This document shows positions 42,459 through 54,262 of a stretch of 64,000 nucleotides of DNA, one piece after another. The translations under genes and the position numbers were made by a program. This DNA comes from Kingdonia uniflora (Eukaryota; Streptophyta; Magnoliopsida; Ranunculales; Circaeasteraceae), in assembly GCA_014058105.1 (NCBI GenBank), contig JACGCM010001655.1:2356001-2420000 (forward strand), in the 5' to 3' direction. The number at the start of each line of letters is the position of its first letter. Within the stretch, counting starts at the first letter, position 1. The notes beneath the pieces were generated by a model that did no database searches, was not told the DNA's origin, and was given only the letters and a program-made list of their open reading frames with translations.

Positions 42459-44456
42459 TCATTTTACCACAATTACAAAATTCAAGCATCCCCAACATTG
42501 AGATTCACGGGGATCGAGGAACTGTAACATCGTCAAGGGGAGGGCTGATATTAACCCAAGGCCCCTACTGTGCCTCGACTTCTCCTTCTGCCTCAGGCCC
42601 CTTTTCATCGATCTCTTCCTTCTCCTCGTTCTCATATGGCCACAAGATCTCAAGGTCGATGCCCATCTGGTCGAGATGTATTGCATAACAATCAGCCACT
42701 GGTTGCCTTTCCTGGATAGCTTGCTAAAAATTAAGTTTGTTTCGTACCAGGTGAGCTTCATACTCTTTAACTTTGGCAGCATGATCAGTGAGGACCTTAT
42801 CCACAGCTTGGTCATGAATCAACTTTAATTCAGCCATCACGGCGTCCATAGCTACCTGGGTTGCCTGTTTTACCGCCACCAATGCCCCTTCCAGATTGAC
42901 AACCTTCTGAGTGAACATAACCACACTCTCGCGATCAGTGACTCAGCTTGCGCCCCAGGGCCAAAAACTTGGCTATATCCTATATAGATACGACACCAAT
43001 ACTCGGCATTCATACCTACTGAACCATTACTGAGTAATTGAACAATCAACATAATTTGAAGCTTTACCTCTTGGATGCACAGCTTGGCTTGCTTCAAAAC
43101 TACTGTAGGACCCTTTTTCACCATTGCCTCCAGCTGGTAGTTGACCTCCCCTGGCACGGAGCCCTACACCTCGACATTATCTTCCACATCCACAAGCTCA
43201 GCCTGTTGCATGGGCTCGTCTCTCTTCTGCTTGTGCAACAACAATAGACTTTCTGGCATAACATTAGTCATTATTGTATCAACTTTTTTCCCTAAATTTT
43301 TCATCCCTCAGTCATCCCCACAACCTCCCAGACTCCTGCCTTTTTGTTCTTGTTCCGGGGTTGAGCATGGAATGAACTAGGAATGTCATCCAGCTAATCG
43401 ACATCGATAACTACTTGACTTCCTACTTTTGATGCCATCTTCTACCTTTTTTAGTATTACTTCTTCCTCATCAGCGTCACCCCTTTCGGCTTGGCGTCCT
43501 TATTACTCAGCCTAACCCTCGGTAGCTCAAGTGATGTAAGAATACCGTCTACCTTCATGCTGCCTTCTTTCAACACAGTCTCGAGGTAGCTCGATTCTAA
43601 GGGTATCTCCAGTGGTTATGGCACTATACAAATAAAAAGAATACCAATTAATCGACTATCAGACCGACATACATACCCTAAAATCTAAATACGTCAACCT
43701 ACTAGGCTTATAAACATTATAAGTTAAAGACAATACAAATTCTCGAACCCGTTGTTCCCAACCGCTCTCTACCAGTACTAAGGTCTCATTCCAGTATCAA
43801 CCATTGCTACTCATATCATAGATACACGGGCGATTGATATCACTCTTTACATGGTATGTTACCTTTCCTATACTACAGACCATCTCGTAGTATGCTACGA
43901 TATTGAGTAAAGAAATAGTAGATTTTCTGGCTCATGGAAAATTCTTATTCAGCGCCTCGATTACCAACATCATTTCATAGAAATTGTCGTTTAATTGACA
44001 CGGCACTACATCAAAAAAGTTTAGCACTTCATTCACCAAGTTGCTGAACGGAATCATCATACCCATCCTCACCTGTCCTAGATACTCGAGCACCTCAGAG
44101 TTCACATGATCTCGCAGATCCCCTTCATAGAGCGTGATCGTTACCTGTAGACTGACAAAATACTTGTGATGATACAATCTCAATTTTTTCACATGAAAAG
44201 TCTCAGCATGCGCCATCTAGCACTCCTTTGTATTACTTTTTCCTTCCCTATCGACCGCTCTATCATCATCTATTCCACGATCATCATCCTTGGTTACCTC
44301 ACTATCATCTACCTCATCACTACAAGATAGTTGTGGTCGAGATGTACCCACCTTGAATACTCACACCCTGGGGTCCTCGCCTGTGATATCCTCCAGCGAG
44401 TTTTCTTCCTCACTTTCAAAGGGGTTACATCGGCCAGATGTCGATAAACTATTCAT
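42459..44456 (-). pseudogene. aORF1 of EC
   Basis: Starts MNSLSTSGRCNPFESEEENS at 44456, has an acidic N-terminus, then HVKKLRLYHHKYFVSLQVTI and the Transposase_28-like core MIPFSNLVNEVLNFFDVV, PCQLNDNFYEMMLVIEALNK, with one TAG between. The following exon is frameshifted. The C-terminal coiled part has KVVNLEGALVAVKQATQVAM and AELKLIHDQAVDKVLTD, ending in an acidic tail with LDQMGIDLEILWPYENEE that aligns with DPETLEPYPVSSE of ED. Two short GT-AG gaps (43624-43676 and 43019-43067) sit where introns are expected but, at about 50 bp, are short for plant introns. Confidence 0.72.
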
Positions 44457-45129
44457 GTTTAAAGCTTTTATATCAAAGTCTAACAACCTATTAACAGTCA
44501 TCCGAGTGCGCATTTACTTACAAAGTAGAATGAAAGGTCGGCCATATCGTACCTGACCATAACCTCTCTAGGGGCGATGTGCATTTATATATATATCAAT
44601 CTTTCAACATCATCACACCCTTGCTACTGGGATTTACAGCTCGATGTATTAGTCCTGTATATTACCTACATCTACCACGCCACCTCGATGCCATAACCGC
44701 AGAACATCCAGTTTCAAGGGAATCAAAGATACATTCATTAACCCTCTATCTAACACCTATCCAATCACACATTGCTCACTGCATTTTATCTATTAAGGGT
44801 CCCCCATCGAAGGCAGATCAATAAACAAACCATACAGGTTCGCAACAAGCATCATGAACGCCTTTAATGTCACACCCTATTTCAAAATCAAAGGTTAAAT
44901 AAGAGAAAGACAGACTTACCGGTGTTTAGAGAAGATTTTAGCACGACGTCCGGTGATAGAACCTATTCCCCTCCTGATTGCAGTCATGCAGTCCATCGCT
45001 GGTTTGTAGCGTTTTAGGTGAGGAAGAGAAATATTTTTTCTTTACAGTCGTGAGCATCCTAACTGCTTGAATGGCCAGGGTCATCATATCAACTGGGAAT
45101 GGTTTCCAAGACATTTAACTATTTTTCTC

Positions 45130-45160
<31 letters not shown>

Positions 45161-45786
45161 CTCTCTCTCTCCTTCTCTCTCTCTCTCTCTGTGCAGTTAT
45201 TTAATTCAAATACCCACCCCTCAAAAATTTTCCTTTTCCCGCCTTCGTTTGCCCCTACTCGATCTTTTAACCTGCCTATGTTTGGTCTCCCTACATCAAC
45301 CAACCTAGCCTACACTTGGTATCCATCTCTTATGCGCATTTCCATTTGCCCCTTAACCAATGAGCCTACAGTTGATTACTATCGCGAGTACATATCCGAT
45401 CTAAGGTGAGAAGTACTCTCTTCTAGCTCTATCGGTCATTTCTGCATAATTACCTTTTAAACACAATACTGCTAAAACTTCACTTCCATTTTATAAAAGC
45501 CCGAAGGCCACATTATATTCATTGTAAAAAAAAACTTACAAAAAAATAGCCTCAACATCACCCCTAAACTATGCTTCAGATGATTAAGGAAATTAAACTT
45601 CAGGTTAGCAGAGCTCTGGTCTCAGGTATTAAATGCCCAAATGGCATAATCAGTGCAAGGCAATAATGCCCTCGTCATCTGTGAACCATTCAACTGCCAA
45701 TTTATGAGGTCTCTTCATCATCTTCTCAGCAGTAATCCCCTCGCACGAAGTTACGCACTCCTGTATCACTGTTGAGAGAGGGCGAT
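44457..45786 (-). other. Antisense leader region and 3' end of EC
   Basis: TATA-like TATATATATAAATGC on the minus strand near 44582-44597, and a leader donor ACACCG/GTAAGTCTGTC near 44918. I could not recognise aORFx or aORFy here. Open frames at 45115-45303 and 44.97-45.11 kb do not match them. A polypurine tract (GAGAGAGGGCGA, 45774-45785) ends the region. Confidence 0.45.
45121..45190. repeat. (CTTT)n/(CT)n microsatellite
   Basis: About seven CTTT units followed by CT dinucleotides. Makes a spurious Arg-Glu or Ser-Leu repeat in all frames. Confidence 0.9.
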
Positions 45787-46342
45787 TGTAGTAGCCTACT
45801 CTACAATATCGGCCACCAGTAGCCTACACGATAAAGTATCGACCTTCAGTAAGCTACACATGACAAGGACCCTTACTCGACCTTAATTCTTATCATGAAA
45901 AAATACCAACATCGACCATCGATCGAGCAAACGGTGCAAGCTGCACAAAGTAAAGACAGTTGTAAATTAAAATAACTAAATGATGATTATTTATAAAGGG
46001 TAAAAGGGGAATATCCGAGAGAAACCTAGAGGCCCTCCCTAGAAAACCTATAAATAAAACAGAGAGAGCCAAAGGGAGGAAGAAGGTGAGGGAGAGGACT
46101 GGACCACACTATCAAGAACGTTTTAATTATCACAAAAAATAAATATATACCCCTCACAGTTATAAAATCCTTCAAGGAGGTCATGAGGAGTCCTCTTTAC
46201 AGGAACTTGCGCATATGCCTTGTCATTTATTTTGATTATAGGTCTTTTTACTTTTCCATTTATTTTGATTATTGGTCTTGTTACTTTTCTTCTTCAAGTT
46301 GTGAGTTCAATTCCATACCTCCCTCGAAATCACACCCTTAGA
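45787..46342 (+). repeat. LTR family C, 3' LTR of EC
   Basis: Starts TGTAGTAGCCTACTC after the polypurine tract and ends near ACACCCTTAGA (partner ends GCCCTTACA). TATA region CCTATAAATAAAAC near 46045. Confidence 0.85.
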
Positions 46343-46465
46343 GAAATAATGGGAAAAGGAAAAAAATGATTTATAAAGTTGATTACTGTTTTTCTATGTT
46401 GGTCAAATATGTGTATTAAAAATCTAGTTCCTAGGAGTAAATTTGTGTTCGAGTCGAGCTCGGAA

Positions 46466-47276
46466 ATGGAGGTGTCTACTTCTTGTTAAGAGGAAAAATT
46501 TGAGAATGCAGATGAAGAAGTTGTAGATAGTCAAGCAGGACTAATCGAGGTCACTCCGCTTCAGGTCGCTTCAGGCCACTCCCTTACAGGTCAAACCTGA
46601 AGTATTAGAGATTAATGTAAAAGATAATATAAAGGCAGAAATAGAAATGTGTGTATATCCTGAGGGGGTAGATATTGGTAAGGAGTTTCTAAAATATAAA
46701 AGGAGATTAAAAGGGAAATGGGGATAGTATAATGAAGACGAGTGTTTGTTTTTTAGGGAATTAACCACATAGAGAGGTCAGAAAAGGTGTTATCAAGTTC
46801 TCTATATCGACCAAGTTAAACGGGATAGGAAGTTACCAAACGATGTCTTCTTGGAGTATTAGACTATACCTTTACTCCTTGGTCCAAGTAATAAATTTTT
46901 GTGTTATACCAACCAGCTCGTATATGGTCTTAAGATTCCTCTAACAAACTTCTAAAAGGGGGTTATGAATGTGTTGAGCTGCTACCCAGCATAGATAAAT
47001 GGTAATGTGTATGAGATGATGAACATTTATGAAGCCCTAAATGAGATATTGAGGGTCAACGGGGTTGAGAGGAGGTTTGTGGCTTCAAATGTCCTAAAAT
47101 ATTATAAGATGAAACATCTGAAAGCTTTTTTTGCAAAAAGTGTAGTAAAATATATCAAAAGGCAAGAGTACAAGATGAGGGGTAGCCAAGCATGCCACAC
47201 ACTAGTACATGTCACTATGGTATATGCAGATGAGGCTCTTTACGAAACTTACAAAATAAAGAAGGAAATAAGCTAG
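46466..47276 (+). pseudogene. aORF1 of EM, first coding exon
   Basis: MEVSTSC at 46466 matches MEPSTSD of E3. A frameshift follows near 46600, then PEVLEINVKDNIKAEIEM and KEFLKYKRRLKGKWG. The core reads VYGLKIPLTNF, a stop, KGVMNVLSCYPA, a stop, INGNVYEMMNIYEALNEI. This is the same YGL-PL-N--KG-MN/NGN--E pattern as E2. It then stays open to 47276 (ASNVLKYYKMKHLKAFF, YKIKKEIS). The usual intron 1 donor follows in other copies; here it reads AAG/GAAATAAG and looks mutated. The exon continues at 53796 after a LINE. Confidence 0.72.
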
Positions 47277-47289
47277 GAACCCTCATGCA

Positions 47290-47545
47290 TCCTGGCTAAT
47301 TCGTTCGAACGAGTCCAATGTCGTTCGAACGAGTCCAATGTTGTTCAAACGATAATAGAATAATTTTCGTTCGAATGACCTCCAATGTTGTTCAAATGAA
47401 AAGTTAAAAAAGCCTTTGAATTGTCGTCTGAATCGACATGTTGAAAAAAGCCGGTATTTGAAGTTAGCGTACGATTCATTTGAACGACATGTTGAAAAAA
47501 TTACCAGTTTGTTCGAATGACCTCCAATGTCGTTTAAACAACTTT
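47290..47545. repeat. Degenerate palindromic repeat cluster (TCGTTCGAACGA)
   Basis: A perfect 12-bp palindrome TCGTTCGAACGA occurs twice at 47300-47335, each time followed by GTCCAATG. Degenerate versions with the same CCAATGT(C/T)GTT or ACATGTTGAAAAAA neighbours follow to 47545. It lies between EM aORF1 and the stop codon of the LINE, so it may be the LINE 3' UTR or an independent repeat. Confidence 0.75.
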
Positions 47546-47574
47546 AGGGTATTTACCTTCAATTTTATCTGAAG

Positions 47575-50500
47575 CATAGATCCCCATAGTCAAGTTGTAA
47601 ATCAAAGGTAAGCATTTTCAATCTTGAGAAGAAACTGAGGTCCTCTAATACACCATTCTTCAAATGGGTGAGTAGCACTTGAGCCTCTCCTTGCAAGCTG
47701 GTCTGCAGAAAAGTTTGTTTCTCTATAGATGTGTGTGAATCTTATAAGTTGGATCTGATTTATTAGCGTGTTCTACTTGTTTTTGAAGGTCCATGGAATA
47801 TGATTGCTTTTGAATGCCTTTATTGCTGCTTCAGAATCCGAAACCACCCAGAGAACCATCCATCCATTTTGAACAACCTTCTGAATCCCATCCAGAATAG
47901 ACTGGATTTCTGCCATATATCTAGTAGTGATCACCACAGATTTGTTGAACATGCCTTGAACTCCACCTATACTATCATTGAGAATGCTCCCAATCCCTGC
48001 CTTGCCTGGGTTCCCCAAAGAAGAGCCATCACAACATATTTTTACCTCATTTGGATTTGGTAGTTCCCAGTAGCACCTTTAAATTCTATACTACTTGGCC
48101 TATTTACATTTAAGCTTTAGGGCTTTGAGTGTTTGCAGACCATGTACGGAGTTAGCCATGGAGCCTTTGAATAGGATAGCTGTATCTGCTAGGTCTTTAT
48201 AAATAGAATGTTACGTTTGCTGCATGTCCCTATTTCATCATATCTACATCTATTTCTTGCTTTCCAAATAACATTATAATGGAAAAAACTATTGTTGTCT
48301 AGAGGTCTTGGATATAAGAGCTTGAAGCTTTAAATTTCTCCAGTATAATTATCCAAGTTTCTGCATGAGATATAAGAGTGAAGTAGAAGATGTTAGTGGC
48401 CCATTGCTATAGAGGAGCAACAGAGGAGCAGTACATAAGAAGATGATGTTCATTCTCTTCATTTTCTATACAAAGAAAATAAACACATAAAAGATATAAT
48501 GATGTATCTTTGTCTGACATTGGCATCATGGGGCAGTATCTAATTAAGCAGTCTCCATGCAAGCCCTCCCAATCTGGGATGCAAACTATTTCTCCAAGTG
48601 TATTTCCACCACCAAACACCGGGTGCATTTTTCCTAAGTGTTTGAAAGGCATTTTTAACTATGAACTGTCCAATAGGATTAGGCTTCTAGATTTCTTCAT
48701 CAATGCCATTAGGATTGCATTGGATGTTGTCAATGTTGATCCTCAAAGATAAGAGTATAAGCCAAATATATGTCGGCATTGCCCAACCCTCGCTATCAAT
48801 GAAGTCACTAAGCTTTGTTGTACATTTCTTCCATAGGTGTTTTGGGAAATCAATGTATTCTCTGAGAGGAATGTCAGTAGACCAAGCATCTCTCCAAAAG
48901 TCTATTCTAGACCCATCTCCGATCAGCCAACCTATATGAGGCCTAGATATTGCAGTTGCTTGCTTAATGCCTGGCCAAATGGAAGATAGCTTATGGCTTT
49001 TGAGAGGATCATTTTACTTTGTGAAGAACTTAGCTTTGAGGAATATAGTCTAGTCTTCTTCCCCATCCCCAAAAATCCAATTAAGCTTACAGAGCATAGC
49101 CTCATTCACCTCTCCAAGGCTTCTCAATCCCAGCCCTCCCTCCTTCTAAGGTTTGCACACCTTAACCCATCTGATTGTTATGCTTCTTCTGGTGGATGGA
49201 TCCCCCGTCAAAACAAAATTTCTTAGAATGGAGTCTCCCTTCTTGATCATAGATGTAGGCCATTTGTAAACTGACATATTGTGTATAGGAATACTATTGA
49301 GCACCACCTTGGCCAGAGTAACCCTCCCTTGGAAAGAGATCATTTTATCTGTCCAACTATTGGTTATTTTCCTTATCTTCTCAACTAGAGGTCTGGGGGT
49401 TGCTTTAGTTACCCTCCCTTGCATGAGAGGTATTCCTAGATATGTCTTAGGGAATCTACTCTCCCTGAAGCCAATGATGTTCAGAATGATCCATTGTTTA
49501 GTTAAGGGGGCGCTGCTTAGAAATATCTTGCTCTTATCAACACTCACCACTTGCCCTGAGGAAATCTAATATTGCATAAGAAGTTTTTGCAACTATTTTA
49601 AATACTTAGTCTCTCCATTAACAAAGATAAAAATATTGCCTACAAATAGTAGATGAGTAGGACTTTGGACAAATTTGATAGTTTCCATAGGAAGAATCTT
49701 CCTTTCTTCTTTGATTCTATGGAGGTTTATACTTAGAATATCTTCTGCCAGTACTAATAGAAGAGGGGATAGAGGATCCCCCTACTTTAATCCCCTGCAC
49801 ATTTTGAAATATCCAGTTGGATTCCCATTGATAGAAATAGAAATCATTCCACTGTGGATAATGGTCTTTATCCAATTGCAAAAAATGTCCCTGAACCCAT
49901 AAGCTTTTAAAGATGAATAAAGGAATTCCCAACTTAGTGTATCATAAGCCTACGTAATGTCCAACTTGAGAGCCACATTACCCCCATTTCATTTTACCTT
50001 CATCTTATTGACTAGTTCAGATGCCATATAAATATTATTATGAATGTTCTTACCCTTAATGAAGGCCCTCTGAGCTTTTGACACAATTCTTGCAGCAATA
50101 GGTAAAAATCAAGAATCTAATATCTTAGTAATAATCTTGAAGATAAAATTACTCAGACAGATAGGCCTTTATTGATGAATATAGTCAGGCCTCTTGACTT
50201 TGGGAAGCAGAACAATAAGATTGGAATTGTAGCAGACATGAATCATACCTTTAGCAATGAAGGAGCATATTTCCCTATACAGGTTTGCAGAGATAATCTC
50301 CCAGTATGTTCAGAAAAAATACCTAGGAACCCATCAGATCCAAGTAAACTATCTGCATTTAGAAAGAGTATTACATTGTAAATTTCTTCATGATTAGGCA
50401 TTGCTATAAACATATTGTTCTCAGCTACTTGAACCCAATCTAGAATATTCTCAAAGAGAGAGGAAGAAATGTTAACTTCATAGTCACTGAATTTAGCGGT

Positions 50501-51678
50501 ATAGTAGCTAATAATATGTTCCTTAATGTCCTCTTGCTTGTTTATGTCATTCCCTTCTAGAGTTTTGAGTTCAGAGATCATAGCTTCTCAATTCTAACTC
50601 TTGTGGTGGTGTGAAAGAATCTTGTGTTTCTATCCCCTTCATGCAACCATTTAACCCTAGATCTTTGTCTCCAATCAGTTTCTTCCTTCTTCTCAATATC
50701 ATCTAGTTCCTTCTCCTTCTCTAGCATTTAATTTTCAATATTGTCATTGCAGTGGTCGTCCTCCAGCTGTATCTACAGATGAAGAATCTCTCTCTCCAGC
50801 CTCTTCCTTTTAATTATGCTGCTGTCAGACCCATTCATTCTCCATGCCTTAATGCCAGCTTTTAGACGTCAAAGTTTCAGTATGAGTAGATATAGTAGGG
50901 CTGCACCGAGTCCTTTATTCAAACTTCGAAAAACCACTTCTTTAAAATTTGGTTCCTTACTCCAAGAATGCATGTACCTAAAGGGGATATTTTGGGGATT
51001 AGGTATGTACTGACATTCTTCAAAGAGGATAGAGTGATCTGATTTGTCCCTTGGGAGCGTTTTGACCTTCCATCCTTTATAGGCCGTAAGCCATTACAAA
51101 CTGTGAAGGCATCTATCTAGAAGATAGAAGATTCTATTATGTCCTTTCTAAGAATTATTCCACGTGTATCTCATACCTAAATTCAGGCTTTCTACAAGGT
51201 TGGCTCTGTCTATGAAATCTACAAAGTTTTCCATCGTAGGATAAATAGGTGGTCTCCCACCTTTTTCTTCCGCCGGTCTGAGAATGACATTAAAGTCGCC
51301 AATACATATCCAAGGCTTATTGTTTTGCTGAGAGAAACTGGAAAGTTTAGCCCACAAGTTAGTTTTGTCAACTCTGAGGCAGTTTGCATGAATAATTACA
51401 ATAGTTCATATATTCAATAGTGATGTATTGATGGTTTGTATCAAGCACTTGAGGTTCAGCTGAAATATCCTTCCAGGGAACCCAAATGTTACCCTTATCA
51501 CCTCCTTGTTCATTGGTTATTACTTTGCTATTATAGCCTGGCATAGCAAAACTTTGGAATATATTTTTGGTTCAGCAAACCCTAGAATGTTTGGCTGCAT
51601 CATTAAAATCTTCTTTTTGACATAAGAAAGGGTTTTGTTATTTCCCAATCCTCTAGCATTCCGGAAAAGGACCTTCAT
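47575..51678 (-). pseudogene. LINE ORF2: endonuclease, reverse transcriptase, zinc domain, RNase H
   Basis: Opens MKVLFRNARGLGNNKTLSYV. The APE endonuclease part has WICIGDFNVILRPAEEKGGR at about 51300. RT follows, with IAMPNHEEIYNVILFLNADS, NVALKLDIT, AYDTLSWEFLY, GLK, GDPLSPLLLVLAEDIL. The catalytic FADD box reads HLLFVGNIFIFVNG near 49640, so both Asp residues are lost. The thumb segment is open at 49146-49550 (FPKTYLGIPLMQGRVTKATP). The zf-RVT domain has WWWKYTWRNSLHPRLGGLAW at about 48620. The RNase H at 48040-47600 has CCDGSS, AEIQSILDGIQ, VSDSEAAIKAF and HIYRETNFSADQLARRG. It ends DYGDLCFR at 47575. Many stops. Confidence 0.85.
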
Positions 51679-53406
51679 TTCGTACCATTGATGTTTGATC
51701 TTGTAACTCTGGGATCTAAGGTATAGACCTTCCCTCCCTTGTATACTTGGTTAGGTCCCAATTCTTTGATGGTATGTTCTTCCATATCCATCTCATCTAC
51801 CCACCTCCTAGGATTTAGAAGATGTCGTACTTCTAAAATAGTTGTATGGCTGTTATTGTCATCCTGTATCATCTGTGTCTCCTCTACCCATTCCTCCTCC
51901 AGATTGGCAGAGTTGCCTATATCAGCAGATATAATTTTCTCTTCATTGGTATTACGTGCTTCCTCTTTGTCATTCACTATCTCTATATCCTCTTCTTATG
52001 CTTGGTATTTATTAGAGCATCTAGTTACAGCTGAGGATACATCTTCAACTTTGTGAGCTGCTATACCTTTAGGTGTAGACCACTCATTTGTGTCGGCTAT
52101 CATTTCCCTCTGTTGGCTATGTGTGCTTGGTTTGGTCATTCCAGGGAAGTAATTTGGTGGTGATAGTTCTGTGCTTGTAGCCAGTGTGTCTTGAAAATAT
52201 GTGTGCTTATTGGGCGTTATAGGGTCTGCTTGTGTATGTGTGATGCCCTTCTCCTTTACTTTTGAAATTCTAATATTGTAGTTGTGTTTGCTTGCTGGTA
52301 AACTCACCTTCACATGCTTTCTGAAAAAAAATTTGCATCACATCATTCTGTCTATATGCTTTTTAATAAATTTGCATTCGGCAATATTATGCCTGATATT
52401 CTTACAGTGATTACAGTACTTAGGTATCCTGCGTAGAATAACATCCTATTTGATTATCTTGCCCACCACATCAAGAAGAACATGATCAGGGATAGGCTGA
52501 GATAAATCGACATCAACTAAGACACAAGCATGATACCCATAATCTTTATTTCTTGTTGACTGATCAAGTTGTATGGGAGTTCCCAGAGTCCTTCCCAATG
52601 ACAATATGATTTTTATACTCCACAATTCCAGAGGAAGCCCAGGAAATTTACACCATATAAGAGCATTCGAATTGTTATGTCTATCAATAGAGAATAGAGG
52701 AGACCATGGCATTAGTCTCATTGGCATCTTATGAATAATCTAAGGCCATTTGCTAAAAATCAGAACTTTAACCTCTTCATTGCCCAATTTGATAATAAAG
52801 AAACCCTTCCCAATTGGAATAAATTTGCATTGTCCCAAGGTTTTCCAATTAGCTCTAGCGTATTATTGCACCTCCTCAAATTTGATTTGTTACAAATCAA
52901 GTCTACCAATTAGACTGTGTAAATTAAGCTACACCATTCGCAACATCCAGAGATGGAATTGTTAGAATCGGTGTATTACCTTTCCTACCTGCTTATAACA
53001 GTGTTGTAGCCTCGATCTCATCAGACTTTGTTTCTTTGAGCTTTGCAGCAAATGACTGTTGGGGGTTATGATTGGTTGATTCAGGGATTTTACATTGAGG
53101 AGAAGATTCTCCCCTCACAACCTAATTTCCATTCTAACCATTATCTTTATCTGCTGCATCACTTGGTATAGCTAGATCGTTAGTAGCCTTCTCCATGAAA
53201 CTCCATGGGCAAATCATATTAGATTGATGCTTGTTTAGTGTTGTTATTGCTTTTTCCTTCTTGGATTGATTCTTATCCTAGATTTTCTTAACTACACCTT
53301 GATGATTTGTGTTAAATTTCTCAATCAAACCCTCGCTATCAATCCCCAGCGATTGGATTTCCCTGTTAATAATTGATTAAAGTAGAATAAGAGTAGTTAC
53401 ATCCAT
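51675..53406 (-). pseudogene. LINE ORF1: DUF4283 and CCHC nucleic-acid-binding protein
   Basis: ATG at 53406 (MDVTTLILL). The chaperone-like protein that coats LINE RNA. DUF4283 is open at 52446-52727: MRLMPWSPLFSIDRHNNSNA, LIWCKFPGLPLELWSIKIIL, LGRTLGTPIQLDQSTRNKDY, HACVLVDVDLSQPIP. A CCHC knuckle follows (YCNHCKNIRHNIAEC, C-x2-C-x4-H-x4-C, near 52400). Then a low-complexity tail ends RVTRSNINGTK at a TGA (51677-51675) that overlaps the ORF2 start as ATGA. About ten stops. Confidence 0.82.
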
Positions 53407-53795
53407 GATTAGGTGGTATTTGAAAACACTATTTACGATTACTATTCATGAGTACTATTCACGATGTACAATAATCATTGAGTTCATATTCACGAATTCA
53501 CTATTGATTTTATGCTCGACCTACAAAAACCATCTGAAAGCAAGCTAAAGTTATTATTTGTATAGTGATTCTTTGAGGGTGAAATTTTTTGACTTCAATT
53601 CGGCAGGTCGACCATGGAACGATCATCTAGTACAGGTTAGAGGGAATGTATACAGGTTCAAGATAAACCAGCGCTCAAGATAGAATTTATGTAATTAAAT
53701 ACGAGTAAGTTCTGATAACTTTGTAGAGATATATTGATGTTGACTTTGCTTTCGTATCTCATTATCACTGTTTTCTGTGGTTTTTCTTTTTGCAG
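53407..53795 (+). other. Remainder of aORF1 intron 1 (EM)
   Basis: AT-rich, no gene. Ends TTTTTCTTTTTGCAG at 53795, a strong plant splice acceptor for the exon that starts GTCCACC. Short direct repeats ACTATTCA(C/T)GA occur at 53440-53470. Confidence 0.5.
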
Positions 53796-54262
53796 GTCCA
53801 CCAGCAGAAGTTACCTCTGAAGACACGTACTTATTCAATTAATCAAGCTGAAAGAGGTCCTTGTAGATCTTAAAATTCAAAGGAATAAAAAAGTTTGGTC
53901 TGGCGTCCCAAAAATATAGCGTGCTAATCAAAGAAGAGCGATGGCTGGTTAAGAAGATAATCAAAACAAAAGGAGTTCTTTTTCTATGACTGAAGGTGGT
54001 CTCAAGCTTCTTGCTACTACAATTTTGACTAAGATCCCTCCTCCTGAGTCATCTAGTGTGGCTTGAAAACTTCGTCGGCTCAAGAAGGCTAATCAAGAGG
54101 CGCCAGTATAGAAGAACGTGGTAAAACTGGTTGGTGATGTTGTGGTTCCACCAACATCTGGTCTTGCTAAAGCTACCAATTTTGAGAAGAAAAAGATGCT
54201 TAAAGCTGAAGTGGTTAGTGATGATATTGAAGATAATGATGAGGACCACGTTCTTCTCACTA
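53796..54262 (+). pseudogene. aORF1 of EM, second coding exon (basic region)
   Basis: Begins GPPAEVTSEDTYLFN. After a frameshift it reads LKEVLVDLKIQRNKKVW, like LKSVLKELDISRKKRAN of E2. It continues GGLKLLATTILTKIPPPESS, KLRRLKKANQEAPV and NFEKKKMLKAEVVSDDIEDN to about 54262, where a gypsy integrase sequence begins in the same direction. The Lys/Arg-rich composition matches the other copies. Confidence 0.6.

Larger units (their letters stand above)
22057..46342 (+). mobile_element. EC: Tat-lineage element (LTR family C) carrying a nested element
   Basis: 5' LTR 22057-22579, primer site, gag, protease, RT, two RNase H domains, integrase to about 28140, 85-bp tandem repeats, aORF1 on the minus strand (42459-44456), polypurine tract, 3' LTR 45787-46342. 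Its own length without the 13.2-kb insertion is about 11 kb. Flanking 5-mers are AAAAC and GAAAT, which match at three of five places (two transitions), so a target duplication is only suggested. Confidence 0.8.
47290..53406 (-). mobile_element. L1-type non-LTR retrotransposon (LINE) with RNase H
   Basis: Two-gene plant L1 on the minus strand: ORF1 at 53406-51675 and ORF2 at 51678-47575. No clear poly(A) tail or target duplication was found at the left end. It lies in intron 1 of the EM antisense gene, because aORF1 exons stand on both sides in the right order and strand. Confidence 0.85.
18732..54262 (-). mobile_element. EM: minus-strand Tat-lineage element split by insertions
   Basis: Its 3' LTR is at 18732-19230, followed rightwards by a reversed polypurine tract, aORFy, aORFx and the aORF1 promoter (all on the plus strand) to 22056. 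EC interrupts at 22057-46342. aORF1 exon 1 then follows at 46466-47276. A LINE interrupts again at about 47290-53406. The second aORF1 exon is at 53796-54262, preceded by a proper splice acceptor. The order of parts is exactly that of E2, E3 and ED, which supports reading them as one element. Confidence 0.65.

Noticed and set aside
45115..45303. Arg-Glu repeat protein (REREKERERERKKERKK)
   Set aside because: Produced by the CTTT/CT microsatellite.
22052..46347. A perfect target-site duplication for EC
   Set aside because: The flanking 5-mers AAAAC and GAAAT agree at only three positions, and the right LTR end is mutated, so I make no firm claim.
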